From Porticoccus sp047635255 (GTDB lineage Bacteria > Pseudomonadota > Gammaproteobacteria > Pseudomonadales > Porticoccaceae), in the NCBI GenBank assembly GCA_047635255.1, contig JBLIIR010000064.1, forward strand, positions 1 through 5,694: DNA of 5,694 nt. The letters are read 5' to 3'. The notes beneath the pieces were generated by a model. That model did no database searches. It was not told the origin of the DNA and worked only from the letters and a program-made list of their open reading frames with translations. This document shows, one piece after another, positions 1-5,693 of this stretch. The first letter of the stretch is position 1. Every line of letters begins with the position of its first letter. A program made the translations under genes and the position numbers.

Positions 1-255
1 GGCAAACACCATATTAATGGCTATTATAAATGCTCCGGCGCGTGTCTTAAGGCCGATGATGATCATCAGAGGAGCAAGCACCTCGCCCAAGTAGACACCA
101 TAAGACAGGAGAGGCGGCAGGTTAAAATCTGCTAGATTTTCTCCTATTCTTTCGATTGATGAAGGGTCTATTATTTTATCTATACCGTGAAATAGGAGCA
201 ATATTCCCACAGCTAAACGTAGGGATAACTTGGCGAGAGATTCACTATGAAACAT
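1..255 (-). CDS. DoxX family membrane protein (N-terminal part, runs off the window)
   Basis: The minus strand from the ATG at 255 reads without a stop to the window edge, giving 85 residues that begin MFHSESLAKLSLRLAVGILL. The segment RLAVGILLLFHGIDKI (about residues 13-28) matches the first membrane helix of DoxX proteins, which typically carry an Arg-Leu start and a 'FHG..K' ending. The stretch GVYLGEVLAPLMIIIGLKTRAGA (about 53-75) matches the second helix and the G-E-x-x-x-x pattern of the family. DoxX proteins are small inner-membrane proteins of about 130-150 residues with four helices. Some are linked to sulfur or redox metabolism, but most have no assigned role. An AAGG Shine-Dalgarno-like element lies 7 bases before the ATG (minus strand, 263-266). 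The gene diverges from fabV and shares its upstream region. The C-terminal half lies outside the window, so completeness cannot be judged. Confidence 0.85.
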   Translation of the reverse strand, partial: MFHSESLAKLSLRLAVGILLLFHGIDKIIDPSSIERIGENLADFNLPPLLSYGVYLGEVLAPLMIIIGLKTRAGAFIIAINMVFA

Positions 256-282
256 GGCTTTACCTTATCTTAGAGCTAAAAA

Positions 283-311
283 TTTATATTGAAGTGTTAG
301 TTTTATTGAAA
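283..311 (-). promoter_or_regulatory. Weak candidate promoter for the DoxX gene
   Basis: On the minus strand a TATAAA box (283-288) lies about 28 bases upstream of the DoxX ATG. Sixteen or seventeen bases further upstream is TTCAAT or TTTCAA, which agrees poorly with the sigma-70 -35 consensus. The -10 match is good and the -35 is poor. In an AT-rich spacer this could be chance. Confidence 0.25.
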
Positions 312-358
312 AAAAGAATTTTTGCTAGACCATTCTTTATTTTTTTTAGGGTGACCTG

Positions 359-406
359 ATGTCTTGGTGGTCATATCACTACAAGGTATCATGGTGGCTA
401 ATTTAA
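359..406 (+). CDS. Possible Trp-rich leader peptide upstream of fabV (15 codons)
   Basis: An ATG at 359 opens a 15-codon frame reading MSWWSYHYKVSWWLI and closing with TAA at 404-406. An AGGGTGA Shine-Dalgarno-like sequence (348-354) precedes it at a normal distance. Four of 15 residues are Trp, arranged as two adjacent pairs, and two more are Tyr. Clustered codons for one amino acid are the hallmark of ribosome-sensing leader peptides such as those before trp operons. The frame ends 40 bases before fabV. Against it: fabV has no obvious link to tryptophan, no terminator with a U-run follows, and no convincing promoter lies upstream. A competing promoter (364-392) would start transcription inside this frame and exclude it. 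I do not recognise the peptide, and it may be chance. Confidence 0.3.
   Translation: MSWWSYHYKVSWWLI
364..392 (+). promoter_or_regulatory. Candidate sigma-70 promoter for fabV
   Basis: TTGGTG (364-369, three of six consensus positions) is followed, after exactly 17 bases, by TATCAT (387-392, five of six). The predicted start near 399 would give a fabV leader of about 48 bases. The -35 lies inside an imperfect operator-like inverted repeat (TGACC at 352-356 and GGTCA at 369-373). This call and the Trp-rich leader peptide are mutually exclusive readings of the same bases. Confidence 0.3.
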
Positions 407-414
407 CTGACAAT

Positions 415-430
415 ATGCCTGCTTAGGTAT
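415..430 (+). promoter_or_regulatory. Small hairpin just upstream of the fabV ribosome-binding site
   Basis: In RNA, AUGCCU (415-420) pairs with AGGUAU (425-430) around the loop GCUU, giving six pairs including one G-U. The 3' arm ends four bases before the fabV Shine-Dalgarno TGGAGA (435-440). An identical AGGTAT at 384-389 offers the same partner upstream, so two exclusive pairings are possible. No U-tract follows, so it is not an intrinsic terminator. The stem is short and may be chance. Confidence 0.25.
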
Positions 431-446
431 TCTGTGGAGACTGGGA

Positions 447-1634
447 ATGATTATCAAGCCAAAAGTTCGTGGATTTATGTGTATTACCACGCATCCGTTA
501 GGTTGTGATGCGAATGTCAAAGAGCAAATTGACTACATTAAAGGTAAGGGGGCTTTTTGCGGACCAAAACGAGTATTGATAATTGGGTCCTCTACAGGGT
601 ATGGATTGGCTGCTCGTGTTGGCGCTGCATTTGGAAGCGGTGCCGCTACTCTGGGGATATTTTTCGAAAAAGAGGGTAGTGAGAAAAAAACAGGAACAGC
701 TGGTTGGTACAATTCAGCCGCTTTTCACAAGTATGCTGAATTGGATAATTTGTATGCTAAAAGTATTAATGGAGATGCATTTTCTGACGAGATTAAGCAA
801 AAAACAATTGAAACCATTAAAGCTGATCTTGGTCAGATAGATCTTGTTATTTATAGCCTGGCATCTCCCCGTAGACAGCATCCAAAAACTGGCGAGGTGT
901 TTAATTCGACACTGAAGCCCATTGGAAAAAATGTTACGTTGCGTGGTATTAATACTGATAAAGAAGAGATACAAGAGTTTAGTCTTGACGCTGCTAGTGA
1001 AGAAGATATTACTCAAACTGTTGCGGTGATGGGGGGCGAGGATTGGGAAATGTGGATGAAATCACTCAATGATGCTGGAGTTTTGGCTAAAGGGGCTAGC
1101 ACTACCGCATTTACCTATGTGGGCGAAAAAGCTACATGGGACCTTTATTGGAATGGCACTATTGGGCGCGCTAAAAAAGATTTAGATAAAAAAGTAGAGG
1201 GTATTCGTGAGATGCTCTCTGCTACAGGAGGGGATGCTCGAGTGGCAGTTTTGAAGGCCGTGGTCACTCAAGCCAGCTCTGCAATTCCAATCATGCCTCT
1301 TTATCTTTCGCTATTATTTAAGATAATGAAGGAAAATGGTACTCATGAAGGTTGCATTGAGCAACTCTATCGACTTTATACAGAGTGTCTTTACGCTGCG
1401 GAACCTCGTTTAGATGCAGAGGGTCGATTAAGAGTTGACGAGTTAGAGCTTCGCCCTGAAGTGCAGGAGAAGGTTGCAAATGCCTGGATTCAGGTTACTA
1501 CAGCTAACCTGCCTGAACTTGCTGATTTCAAGGGGTATAAAAGTGAATTCCTTAAATTATTTGGTTTCGGTGTAACGAGTATTGATTACGATGTCGATGT
1601 TGATCCTGTGCTTGAAATAAAAAATTTAGTTTGA
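447..1634 (+). CDS. fabV: FabV-type enoyl-[acyl-carrier-protein] reductase (NADH)
   Basis: FabV catalyses the last step of each fatty-acid elongation round in the cytoplasm, reducing trans-2-enoyl-ACP with NADH. The 395-residue length is normal for the FabV/trans-2-enoyl-CoA reductase family. The N-terminus MIIKPKVRGFMCITTHPLGC is the typical family opening and fixes the start, with no in-frame alternative upstream before a stop at 408. The nucleotide-binding loop is GSSTGYG (47-53). An acidic Glu after the second strand (FFEKEG, 72-77) fits NADH preference. The enlarged active-site motif Tyr-(8 residues)-Lys is Y234 ... K243, followed by a second Lys, in YWNGTIGRAKK. A TGGAGA Shine-Dalgarno (435-440) sits six bases before the ATG. 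FabV enzymes are insensitive or only weakly sensitive to triclosan, so natural tolerance is likely (inferred). All expected motifs are intact. lpxL follows after 54 bases on the same strand. Confidence 0.96.
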   Translation: MIIKPKVRGFMCITTHPLGCDANVKEQIDYIKGKGAFCGPKRVLIIGSSTGYGLAARVGAAFGSGAATLGIFFEKEGSEKKTGTAGWYNSAAFHKYAELDNLYAKSINGDAFSDEIKQKTIETIKADLGQIDLVIYSLASPRRQHPKTGEVFNSTLKPIGKNVTLRGINTDKEEIQEFSLDAASEEDITQTVAVMGGEDWEMWMKSLNDAGVLAKGASTTAFTYVGEKATWDLYWNGTIGRAKKDLDKKVEGIREMLSATGGDARVAVLKAVVTQASSAIPIMPLYLSLLFKIMKENGTHEGCIEQLYRLYTECLYAAEPRLDAEGRLRVDELELRPEVQEKVANAWIQVTTANLPELADFKGYKSEFLKLFGFGVTSIDYDVDVDPVLEIKNLV

Positions 1635-1688
1635 GCTTAAGCTACCTATAGAACCTACTAATCTTGCAAGTATATTTTTTGGTGATTA

Positions 1689-2618
1689 ATGAAAAGTAAG
1701 CAGCAGCTTATGTGGAGACATTTCCACCCCAGACTGTGGCCAACATGGCTTGGATTTGGGTGTTGGAGGTTGGCTGTAATTCTTCCCTATCCTGTAATGA
1801 TATGGCTAGGGCGGCAGCTAGGGTTATTCCTGCATTTTTTTGGCGGCTATCGCTATGAGATAGCAAAAATTAATTTGACACTCTGTTTTCCAGATATGCC
1901 GGAAGCAGCCCGTCTGCAACTCTTGCGTGATAATTTTATTAACTACGGCATAGCATTTTTTGAAGTTGGAATCGCTTGGTGGTGGCCCACAAAACGATTG
2001 AAAGATATTACTCATGTGGAGGGGGTGGAGCATATTCATGCTCTGCAAGGTCAGGGCGCCCTATTGATGGCTGTTCATTACACAACTCTCGAGGTCGGAG
2101 CTTCGGCTCTTATGATAAGACATGGAATTGATGGCATGTATCGCCCACACAAAAACATTGTTTATGATTATTTTCAGAAAAAAGGTCGGCTTGTAAGAAA
2201 TTCAGAATCCGAGGTCTATACGCGCGATGATGTCCGGGGAATATTGAAAGGTCTGCGACAAGGAAGAATTATTTGGTATGCCCCAGACCAAGACTACGGC
2301 CCTAAGCAGAGCGTGTTTGCCAATTTTTTTAGCATGAAAGCGGCCTCTGTGGCGGCAACTGCTAAATTTGCGACATTGGGTCATGCTGCTGTACTTCCTT
2401 TTTCCCATGTAAGATTACCCAAAAACAAGGGGTATAAGGTTGTAGTGCATCCACCATTGAAAAATTTTCCATGCGATGATGAAGTGGCTAGTGCGGAAAT
2501 GATTAATAGGAGGGTTGAAATTATGATCCTCGAGCAACCTGACCAATATTTGTGGGCGCACCGAAGATTCAAGACGCGTCCATCGGGAGAATTAAGGCCA
2601 TACCCCAAGAAAAGATAA
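1689..2618 (+). CDS. lpxL: LpxL/HtrB-type lipid A lauroyl acyltransferase
   Basis: This enzyme of the inner membrane's cytoplasmic face transfers an acyl chain from acyl-ACP to the Kdo-lipid A precursor in the late Raetz pathway. The 309 residues match E. coli LpxL (306) closely throughout. HPRLWPTWLGFGCWRLAVIL aligns with the LpxL start and its membrane-anchor helix (about 15-50). NLTLCFPDMPEAAR (62-75) is a family signature. The catalytic HX4E motif is H130-YTTL-E135. Also present are YRP (151-153), R167 in GRL, D200 in YAPDQDYG (197-204), and the C-terminal QYLWAHRRFKTRP (286-298). Resemblance is to LpxL rather than LpxM, but the acyl chain used (C12 or other) cannot be told from sequence. 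The start has only a weak, close GGTGA (1681-1685). Met8 at 1710 is an alternative, but the longer form aligns better. No clear promoter or terminator lies in the gap after fabV, so co-transcription with fabV is plausible. Confidence 0.93.
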   Translation: MKSKQQLMWRHFHPRLWPTWLGFGCWRLAVILPYPVMIWLGRQLGLFLHFFGGYRYEIAKINLTLCFPDMPEAARLQLLRDNFINYGIAFFEVGIAWWWPTKRLKDITHVEGVEHIHALQGQGALLMAVHYTTLEVGASALMIRHGIDGMYRPHKNIVYDYFQKKGRLVRNSESEVYTRDDVRGILKGLRQGRIIWYAPDQDYGPKQSVFANFFSMKAASVAATAKFATLGHAAVLPFSHVRLPKNKGYKVVVHPPLKNFPCDDEVASAEMINRRVEIMILEQPDQYLWAHRRFKTRPSGELRPYPKKR

Positions 2619-2654
2619 GACAAAAGATCACTGAAGGGCAGTTATACTAGTCAA

Positions 2655-2672
2655 AAGCATCAGCAAATGCTT
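2655..2672 (+). repeat. Hairpin-forming inverted repeat in the lpxL-dapA gap
   Basis: AAGCAT (2655-2660) and ATGCTT (2667-2672) form a perfect six-base-pair stem with loop CAGCAA. No T-run follows, so a Rho-independent terminator for lpxL is unlikely. AAGCATC recurs at 2723-2729 immediately before the dapA Shine-Dalgarno, so ATGCTT has two possible partners. It may be a chance structure. Confidence 0.25.
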
Positions 2673-2699
2673 GTTCTGATTGATTGGTGTCAGTACCAT
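2671..2699 (+). promoter_or_regulatory. Candidate sigma-70 promoter for the dapA-bamC-MBL operon
   Basis: TTGTTC (2671-2676, three consensus positions) and TACCAT (2694-2699, four of six) are separated by 17 bases. The predicted start near 2706 leaves a leader of about 34 bases before the dapA ATG. The 121-base gap after lpxL is the longest between genes on this strand within the coding block, which supports a promoter somewhere here. A further isolated -10-like TATACT lies at 2643-2648 without a good partner. Confidence 0.3.
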
Positions 2700-2739
2700 A
2701 ACACTTTAAAATTTTTGTGAGCAAGCATCGAGGAGCTAT

Positions 2740-3621
2740 ATGATCACCGGCAGCATTGTTGCTTTGGTAACACCCATGATTCCTAGTAGTCTTGAGATTG
2801 ACTGGGATTGCCTTAAGGACCTGGTTGAATGGCATATTCAACAGGGAACAAGTGCTATTGTAGCGGTTGGAACTACAGGAGAATCCCCCACTCTCGATGT
2901 GCAGGAGCATATGGCGACCATTGCTGCTATTGTTGAAGATTCAGCTGGACGCGTCCCTGTAATTGCGGGCACTGGAGCAAACTGTACAAAGGAGGCCATC
3001 GAATGGACGCATCGTGCTCAAGAGTCTGGTGCTGATGCCTGTTTGTTGGTGGCTCCTTACTACAACAAGCCAACTCAAGAAGGGCTTTATCTCCACCATA
3101 AGGCTATTGCTGAGTCGGTAGATATACCGCAGATTTTATACAATGTTCCAGGCCGAACTGCATGCGATATGCTTCCTAGTACGGTATGTCGTTTAGCGGA
3201 AATTGAAAATATTGTCGGAATCAAGGATGCTACTGGTGACCTAGATAGAGCGAGAGAGCTTATTGAAACATGTCCCCCAGGATTTGCTGTTTACTCTGGA
3301 GATGATGCCACAGCAGTAGAGCTGATATTAATGGGCGGGCATGGTGATGTATCTGTGACCGCTAATGTTGCACCACGGTTAATGGCTGATATGTGCAGGC
3401 TTGCTTTGGCTGGGGCTGCCGATGAAGCTCGCGATATAAATAAATTTCTTTCCTTGGTTCATGACGCTATGTTTGTTGAATCTAATCCGATTCCAGTAAA
3501 ATGGGCTGTAGCTGAGATGGGGTTAATGAAGCATGGCATTCGATTACCTCTCACCGAGTTATCGTATGAGTTAAGGGCCCAGGTCTACAAAGCATTGACA
3601 TTAGCCGGGCTTTTGAATTAG
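2740..3621 (+). CDS. dapA: 4-hydroxy-tetrahydrodipicolinate synthase (DapA)
   Basis: DapA condenses pyruvate with L-aspartate-4-semialdehyde, the first committed step to diaminopimelate and lysine, in the cytoplasm. The 293-residue TIM-barrel enzyme is of standard length (E. coli 292). Active-site residues are all visible: T45-T46 in VGTTGES, Y107-Y108 in APYYNKP, Y134 and R139 in YNVPGRT, and the Schiff-base lysine K162 in GIKDATGDL. They lie one residue later than in E. coli numbering. The start MITGSIVALVTP is the usual DapA N-terminus and has a strong AGGAG (2731-2735) four bases upstream. bamC follows after 34 bases, reproducing the dapA-bamC (nlpB) pair known from E. coli and Pseudomonas. 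Lysine feedback sensitivity cannot be decided by inspection. The gene appears intact. Confidence 0.97.
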   Translation: MITGSIVALVTPMIPSSLEIDWDCLKDLVEWHIQQGTSAIVAVGTTGESPTLDVQEHMATIAAIVEDSAGRVPVIAGTGANCTKEAIEWTHRAQESGADACLLVAPYYNKPTQEGLYLHHKAIAESVDIPQILYNVPGRTACDMLPSTVCRLAEIENIVGIKDATGDLDRARELIETCPPGFAVYSGDDATAVELILMGGHGDVSVTANVAPRLMADMCRLALAGAADEARDINKFLSLVHDAMFVESNPIPVKWAVAEMGLMKHGIRLPLTELSYELRAQVYKALTLAGLLN

Positions 3622-3655
3622 CAAGAAAATTCTACCAAAAATTGGAGTACGATTA

Positions 3656-4705
3656 ATGGCATCAAACATAAAATTAGTGATGTTGATTTCAGCGGTGTTG
3701 GCTATCACTTCTTGTAGCGGCAGCAATGCTCCAATACGCAATCGCGCTAACGACTATCTTCAATCTTCGGCAATTCCTCCCATGAAGGCGCCACCTGAAG
3801 CTGCTTTGGGTGAATTATATGTTGTCCCAGATATACCCGTTTCTGGACTTCCGTTAAAATCGTTTGTTGCTCCAAGACCTCAACCTCTTTCAGAAAAGCT
3901 GTTTAGACAGACTGTCGACATAGTGTCCTTTTCTGGCAAGCAATGGATTTCGATCAACAAGCCTCCTGCTGAGATTTGGCCTAGATTAAGAAGTATTTTG
4001 ACGAGAAGCGCGGTCCCAACTGCAAAAATTGACCCCCCTAAAGGGATCCTGGAGACAGGGTGGTTGGAGTTTAAAGACGATACTAAGTATAGCCACAGAT
4101 TTCGTTTTGTTATTTTGCCGGGTGTCGGTGTTAGTAGTAGCGAGGTCAGAGTAACCCAAATGCAATCGCCTTTAGGGGCAGAAAGCTCGATTAGTGAATG
4201 GCCAATAGATTCAATGAACATTTCAAGAGAGAAGGAATTTACTGAGATGGTAGCTAACGCAATGGCTGCTGACATCACCGGCAGTTCTGTATCGCTACTT
4301 GCTCAGAATATTGGAGGCGATTCAAAGGTCAATGTTATTGTTCCTAAAAATTCAGTACCTTATATTGAATTAAAATTAAATTATGCACGCAGCTGGAATA
4401 GTTTACTGCAATCTCTTTCTTTGGGTGGTTTTTCCGTTGCAGGTCAAGATGAGTCGGAAGGATATTTTTTGACAGATTTTGTCGAAATGATTACGGTGAC
4501 TGAAGATGAGTCAATACTTGGACTAGTGAATACTTTTCTCGATAGCCGCAAGGAAGAAAAAGAGCCAGAGACCCTTAAGTATAAAATAAAAGTTACACAG
4601 AAAAAAAATAGTGTTGAGGTGCGCATTGCAGACAGAGATGATAAGCCGCTTGGGCAGCTTTTAAGTATTAAGTTGCTAAAAATTATACGTGGAAATCTTT
4701 CTTGA
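3656..4705 (+). CDS. bamC: Outer membrane assembly lipoprotein BamC (NlpB)
   Basis: BamC is an accessory lipoprotein of the BAM complex that inserts beta-barrel proteins into the outer membrane. The 349-residue length is close to E. coli BamC (344). A signal peptide with hydrophobic core IKLVMLISAVLA ends in the lipobox ITSC, making Cys20 the lipidated residue. Residues about 21-95 are a Pro-rich, probably extended segment (DYLQSSAIPPMKAPPEA, then LPLKSFVAPRPQPL), like the BamD-binding N-terminal region of E. coli BamC. Two helix-grip-like domains follow at about 97-210 (starting WISINKPPAEIWPRL) and 235-345 (starting PYIELKLNYARSWNSL). A GGAG (3644-3647) lies eight bases before the ATG. Position directly after dapA strongly supports the name. 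Sequence conservation in this family is low, so identity rests on architecture plus context. The next gene starts three bases after the stop. Confidence 0.9.
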   Translation: MASNIKLVMLISAVLAITSCSGSNAPIRNRANDYLQSSAIPPMKAPPEAALGELYVVPDIPVSGLPLKSFVAPRPQPLSEKLFRQTVDIVSFSGKQWISINKPPAEIWPRLRSILTRSAVPTAKIDPPKGILETGWLEFKDDTKYSHRFRFVILPGVGVSSSEVRVTQMQSPLGAESSISEWPIDSMNISREKEFTEMVANAMAADITGSSVSLLAQNIGGDSKVNVIVPKNSVPYIELKLNYARSWNSLLQSLSLGGFSVAGQDESEGYFLTDFVEMITVTEDESILGLVNTFLDSRKEEKEPETLKYKIKVTQKKNSVEVRIADRDDKPLGQLLSIKLLKIIRGNLS

Positions 4706-4708
4706 TTT

Positions 4709-5470
4709 ATGAGATTTTCTTCGTTAGGTAGCGGTAGCAAGGGGAACAGCACAGTCGTGCAATGTGACGATACTGTGATTCTGATTGATTGTGGGTTTTC
4801 GATAAAGGAGACAGAAAGAAGGCTAGATTTTTTGGGGTTACAGCCTAAAGACATCAATGCGATTATAGTTACTCATGAGCATTCTGATCATATTCGAGGT
4901 GTTTTGCCTCTCGCAAAAAAATATAAACTTCCTGTAATGATGACTTCTGGAACGAGCAAGTTTTTAAAAGGCGACCCTCAAGCAGACTTGACCCTAATTG
5001 ACACCCATTCAGATTTTTTTATTGGAAAGCTTCAGATAACCCCTGTGTCTGTTGCGCATGATGCACGTGAGCCTGTTCAATTTGTAGTTAGAGGGGAGGG
5101 CCTGACTCTTGGGATTCTGACGGACTTGGGTACTGTAACGCGACATGTTATTGAGTGTTACAGGCAATGTGATGGGCTGATTGTAGAATCAAATCACGAT
5201 ATACGCATGCTTGCGAATGGACCTTACACTAGTGCTCTGAAGAAAAGAGTGGGTGGCGCCTGGGGTCATCTGAATAACGAGCAAATGCTGTATTTTTTGA
5301 AAAATATACAGCTTTCTCAATTACAGCAATTAGTAATTGGGCATATTAGCCAGCAAAATAATAGCGTTTCTCTTGTAAGGGCAGCTATTTCCGAAGTGGG
5401 CAGTCAGCTTGCATCTATTTCTTACGCAACACAGGATGAGGGTTTTCTTTGGGTTGAGCTGAAAATATAA
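4709..5470 (+). CDS. YycJ/WalJ-like metallo-beta-lactamase-fold hydrolase
   Basis: The 253-residue protein is a soluble MBL-fold hydrolase of the YycJ type, a family linked to nuclease or phosphodiesterase activity. Its role in Gram-negatives is not settled. The N-terminus MRFSSLGSGSKGNSTVV is the family signature. Metal ligands are visible: H56, H58, D60 and H61 in THEHSDH, H117 in VAHDAREP, D139 in LTDLG, and H212 in IGHIS. The family motif ESNHD (160-164), the GPY..ALKKRV stretch (171-181) and GHLNN (186-190) are also present. No signal peptide is seen. The start lies three bases after the bamC stop with only a distant TGGAAA (4690-4695), which suggests translational coupling to bamC. The same gene follows the dapA-bamC pair in Pseudomonas, ahead of purC. 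The protein looks complete and catalytically competent. Its substrate is unknown. Confidence 0.92.
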   Translation: MRFSSLGSGSKGNSTVVQCDDTVILIDCGFSIKETERRLDFLGLQPKDINAIIVTHEHSDHIRGVLPLAKKYKLPVMMTSGTSKFLKGDPQADLTLIDTHSDFFIGKLQITPVSVAHDAREPVQFVVRGEGLTLGILTDLGTVTRHVIECYRQCDGLIVESNHDIRMLANGPYTSALKKRVGGAWGHLNNEQMLYFLKNIQLSQLQQLVIGHISQQNNSVSLVRAAISEVGSQLASISYATQDEGFLWVELKI

Positions 5471-5591
5471 CACATAAATACAAAAGATTTTCTTGGGCGA
5501 ATTACGAGACTTATAACTACTTGTTTTGTTGACATTTTTTTTTAGTACGACAGGTTTTCCACAGTCACATCAGTTACTTCTTTATGACTTT

Positions 5592-5680
5592 TTAAAAAAT
5601 GACCTAAGTTATTGATATTAGAATTTAATTTTATAAGTTATTGTTTTTATTAAATATTTTTAGTTGATTAAAAAATGACC
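5592..5680. repeat. 13-base direct repeat TTAAAAAATGACC, two copies
   Basis: Identical 13-mers lie at 5592-5604 and 5668-5680, with start points 76 bases apart. Each copy contains an ATG that closes almost at once (ATG ACC TAA and ATG ACC AAT TTA ACT TAG), so they are not gene starts. The A-run makes part of the match less surprising, but the shared TGACC is not explained by composition. Confidence 0.7.
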
Positions 5681-5693
5681 AATTTAACTTAGG
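5603..5693. repeat. Nine-base inverted repeat CCTAAGTTA / TAACTTAGG
   Basis: CCTAAGTTA (5603-5611) is the exact reverse complement of TAACTTAGG (5685-5693). The arms are adjacent to or overlap the two direct-repeat copies and enclose 73 bases of very AT-rich DNA. The second arm ends one base before the window edge, so extension outward can only be tested for one base, which does not match. Confidence 0.6.
5605..5643. repeat. Ten-base direct repeat TAAGTTATTG, two copies
   Basis: Exact copies lie at 5605-5614 and 5634-5643, start points 29 bases apart. Seven bases of each (TAAGTTA) are complementary to TAACTTA at 5685-5691. The downstream arm therefore has two possible pairing partners. Confidence 0.6.

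Noticed and set aside
156..359. 67-codon plus-strand open frame
   Set aside because: It overlaps the DoxX coding sequence on the other strand, is AT-driven at its end (Phe/Ile/Lys-rich) and resembles no family I know.
400..408. AATTTAACT shared between the fabV leader and the right-hand tail (5681-5689)
   Set aside because: A nine-base AT-rich match over several kilobases is expected by chance, and the flanks do not match.
391..426. Second mini-ORF ATG 391 to TAG 424, reading MVANLTDNMPA
   Set aside because: It has only a weak AAGG upstream and no unusual composition. It overlaps the Trp-rich frame and has less to support it.
2601..2660. Possible terminator for lpxL
   Set aside because: No GC-rich stem followed by a T-run exists. 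The only stem nearby (2655-2672) is six pairs and lacks a T-tract.
4444..4857. 137-codon minus-strand open frame across the bamC-MBL junction
   Set aside because: It lies antisense to two clearly identified genes and is rich in Ser/Leu as expected for a shadow frame.
5535..5543. Nine-T run as an intrinsic terminator
   Set aside because: No stable stem-loop precedes it. The best pairing upstream is about three base pairs.
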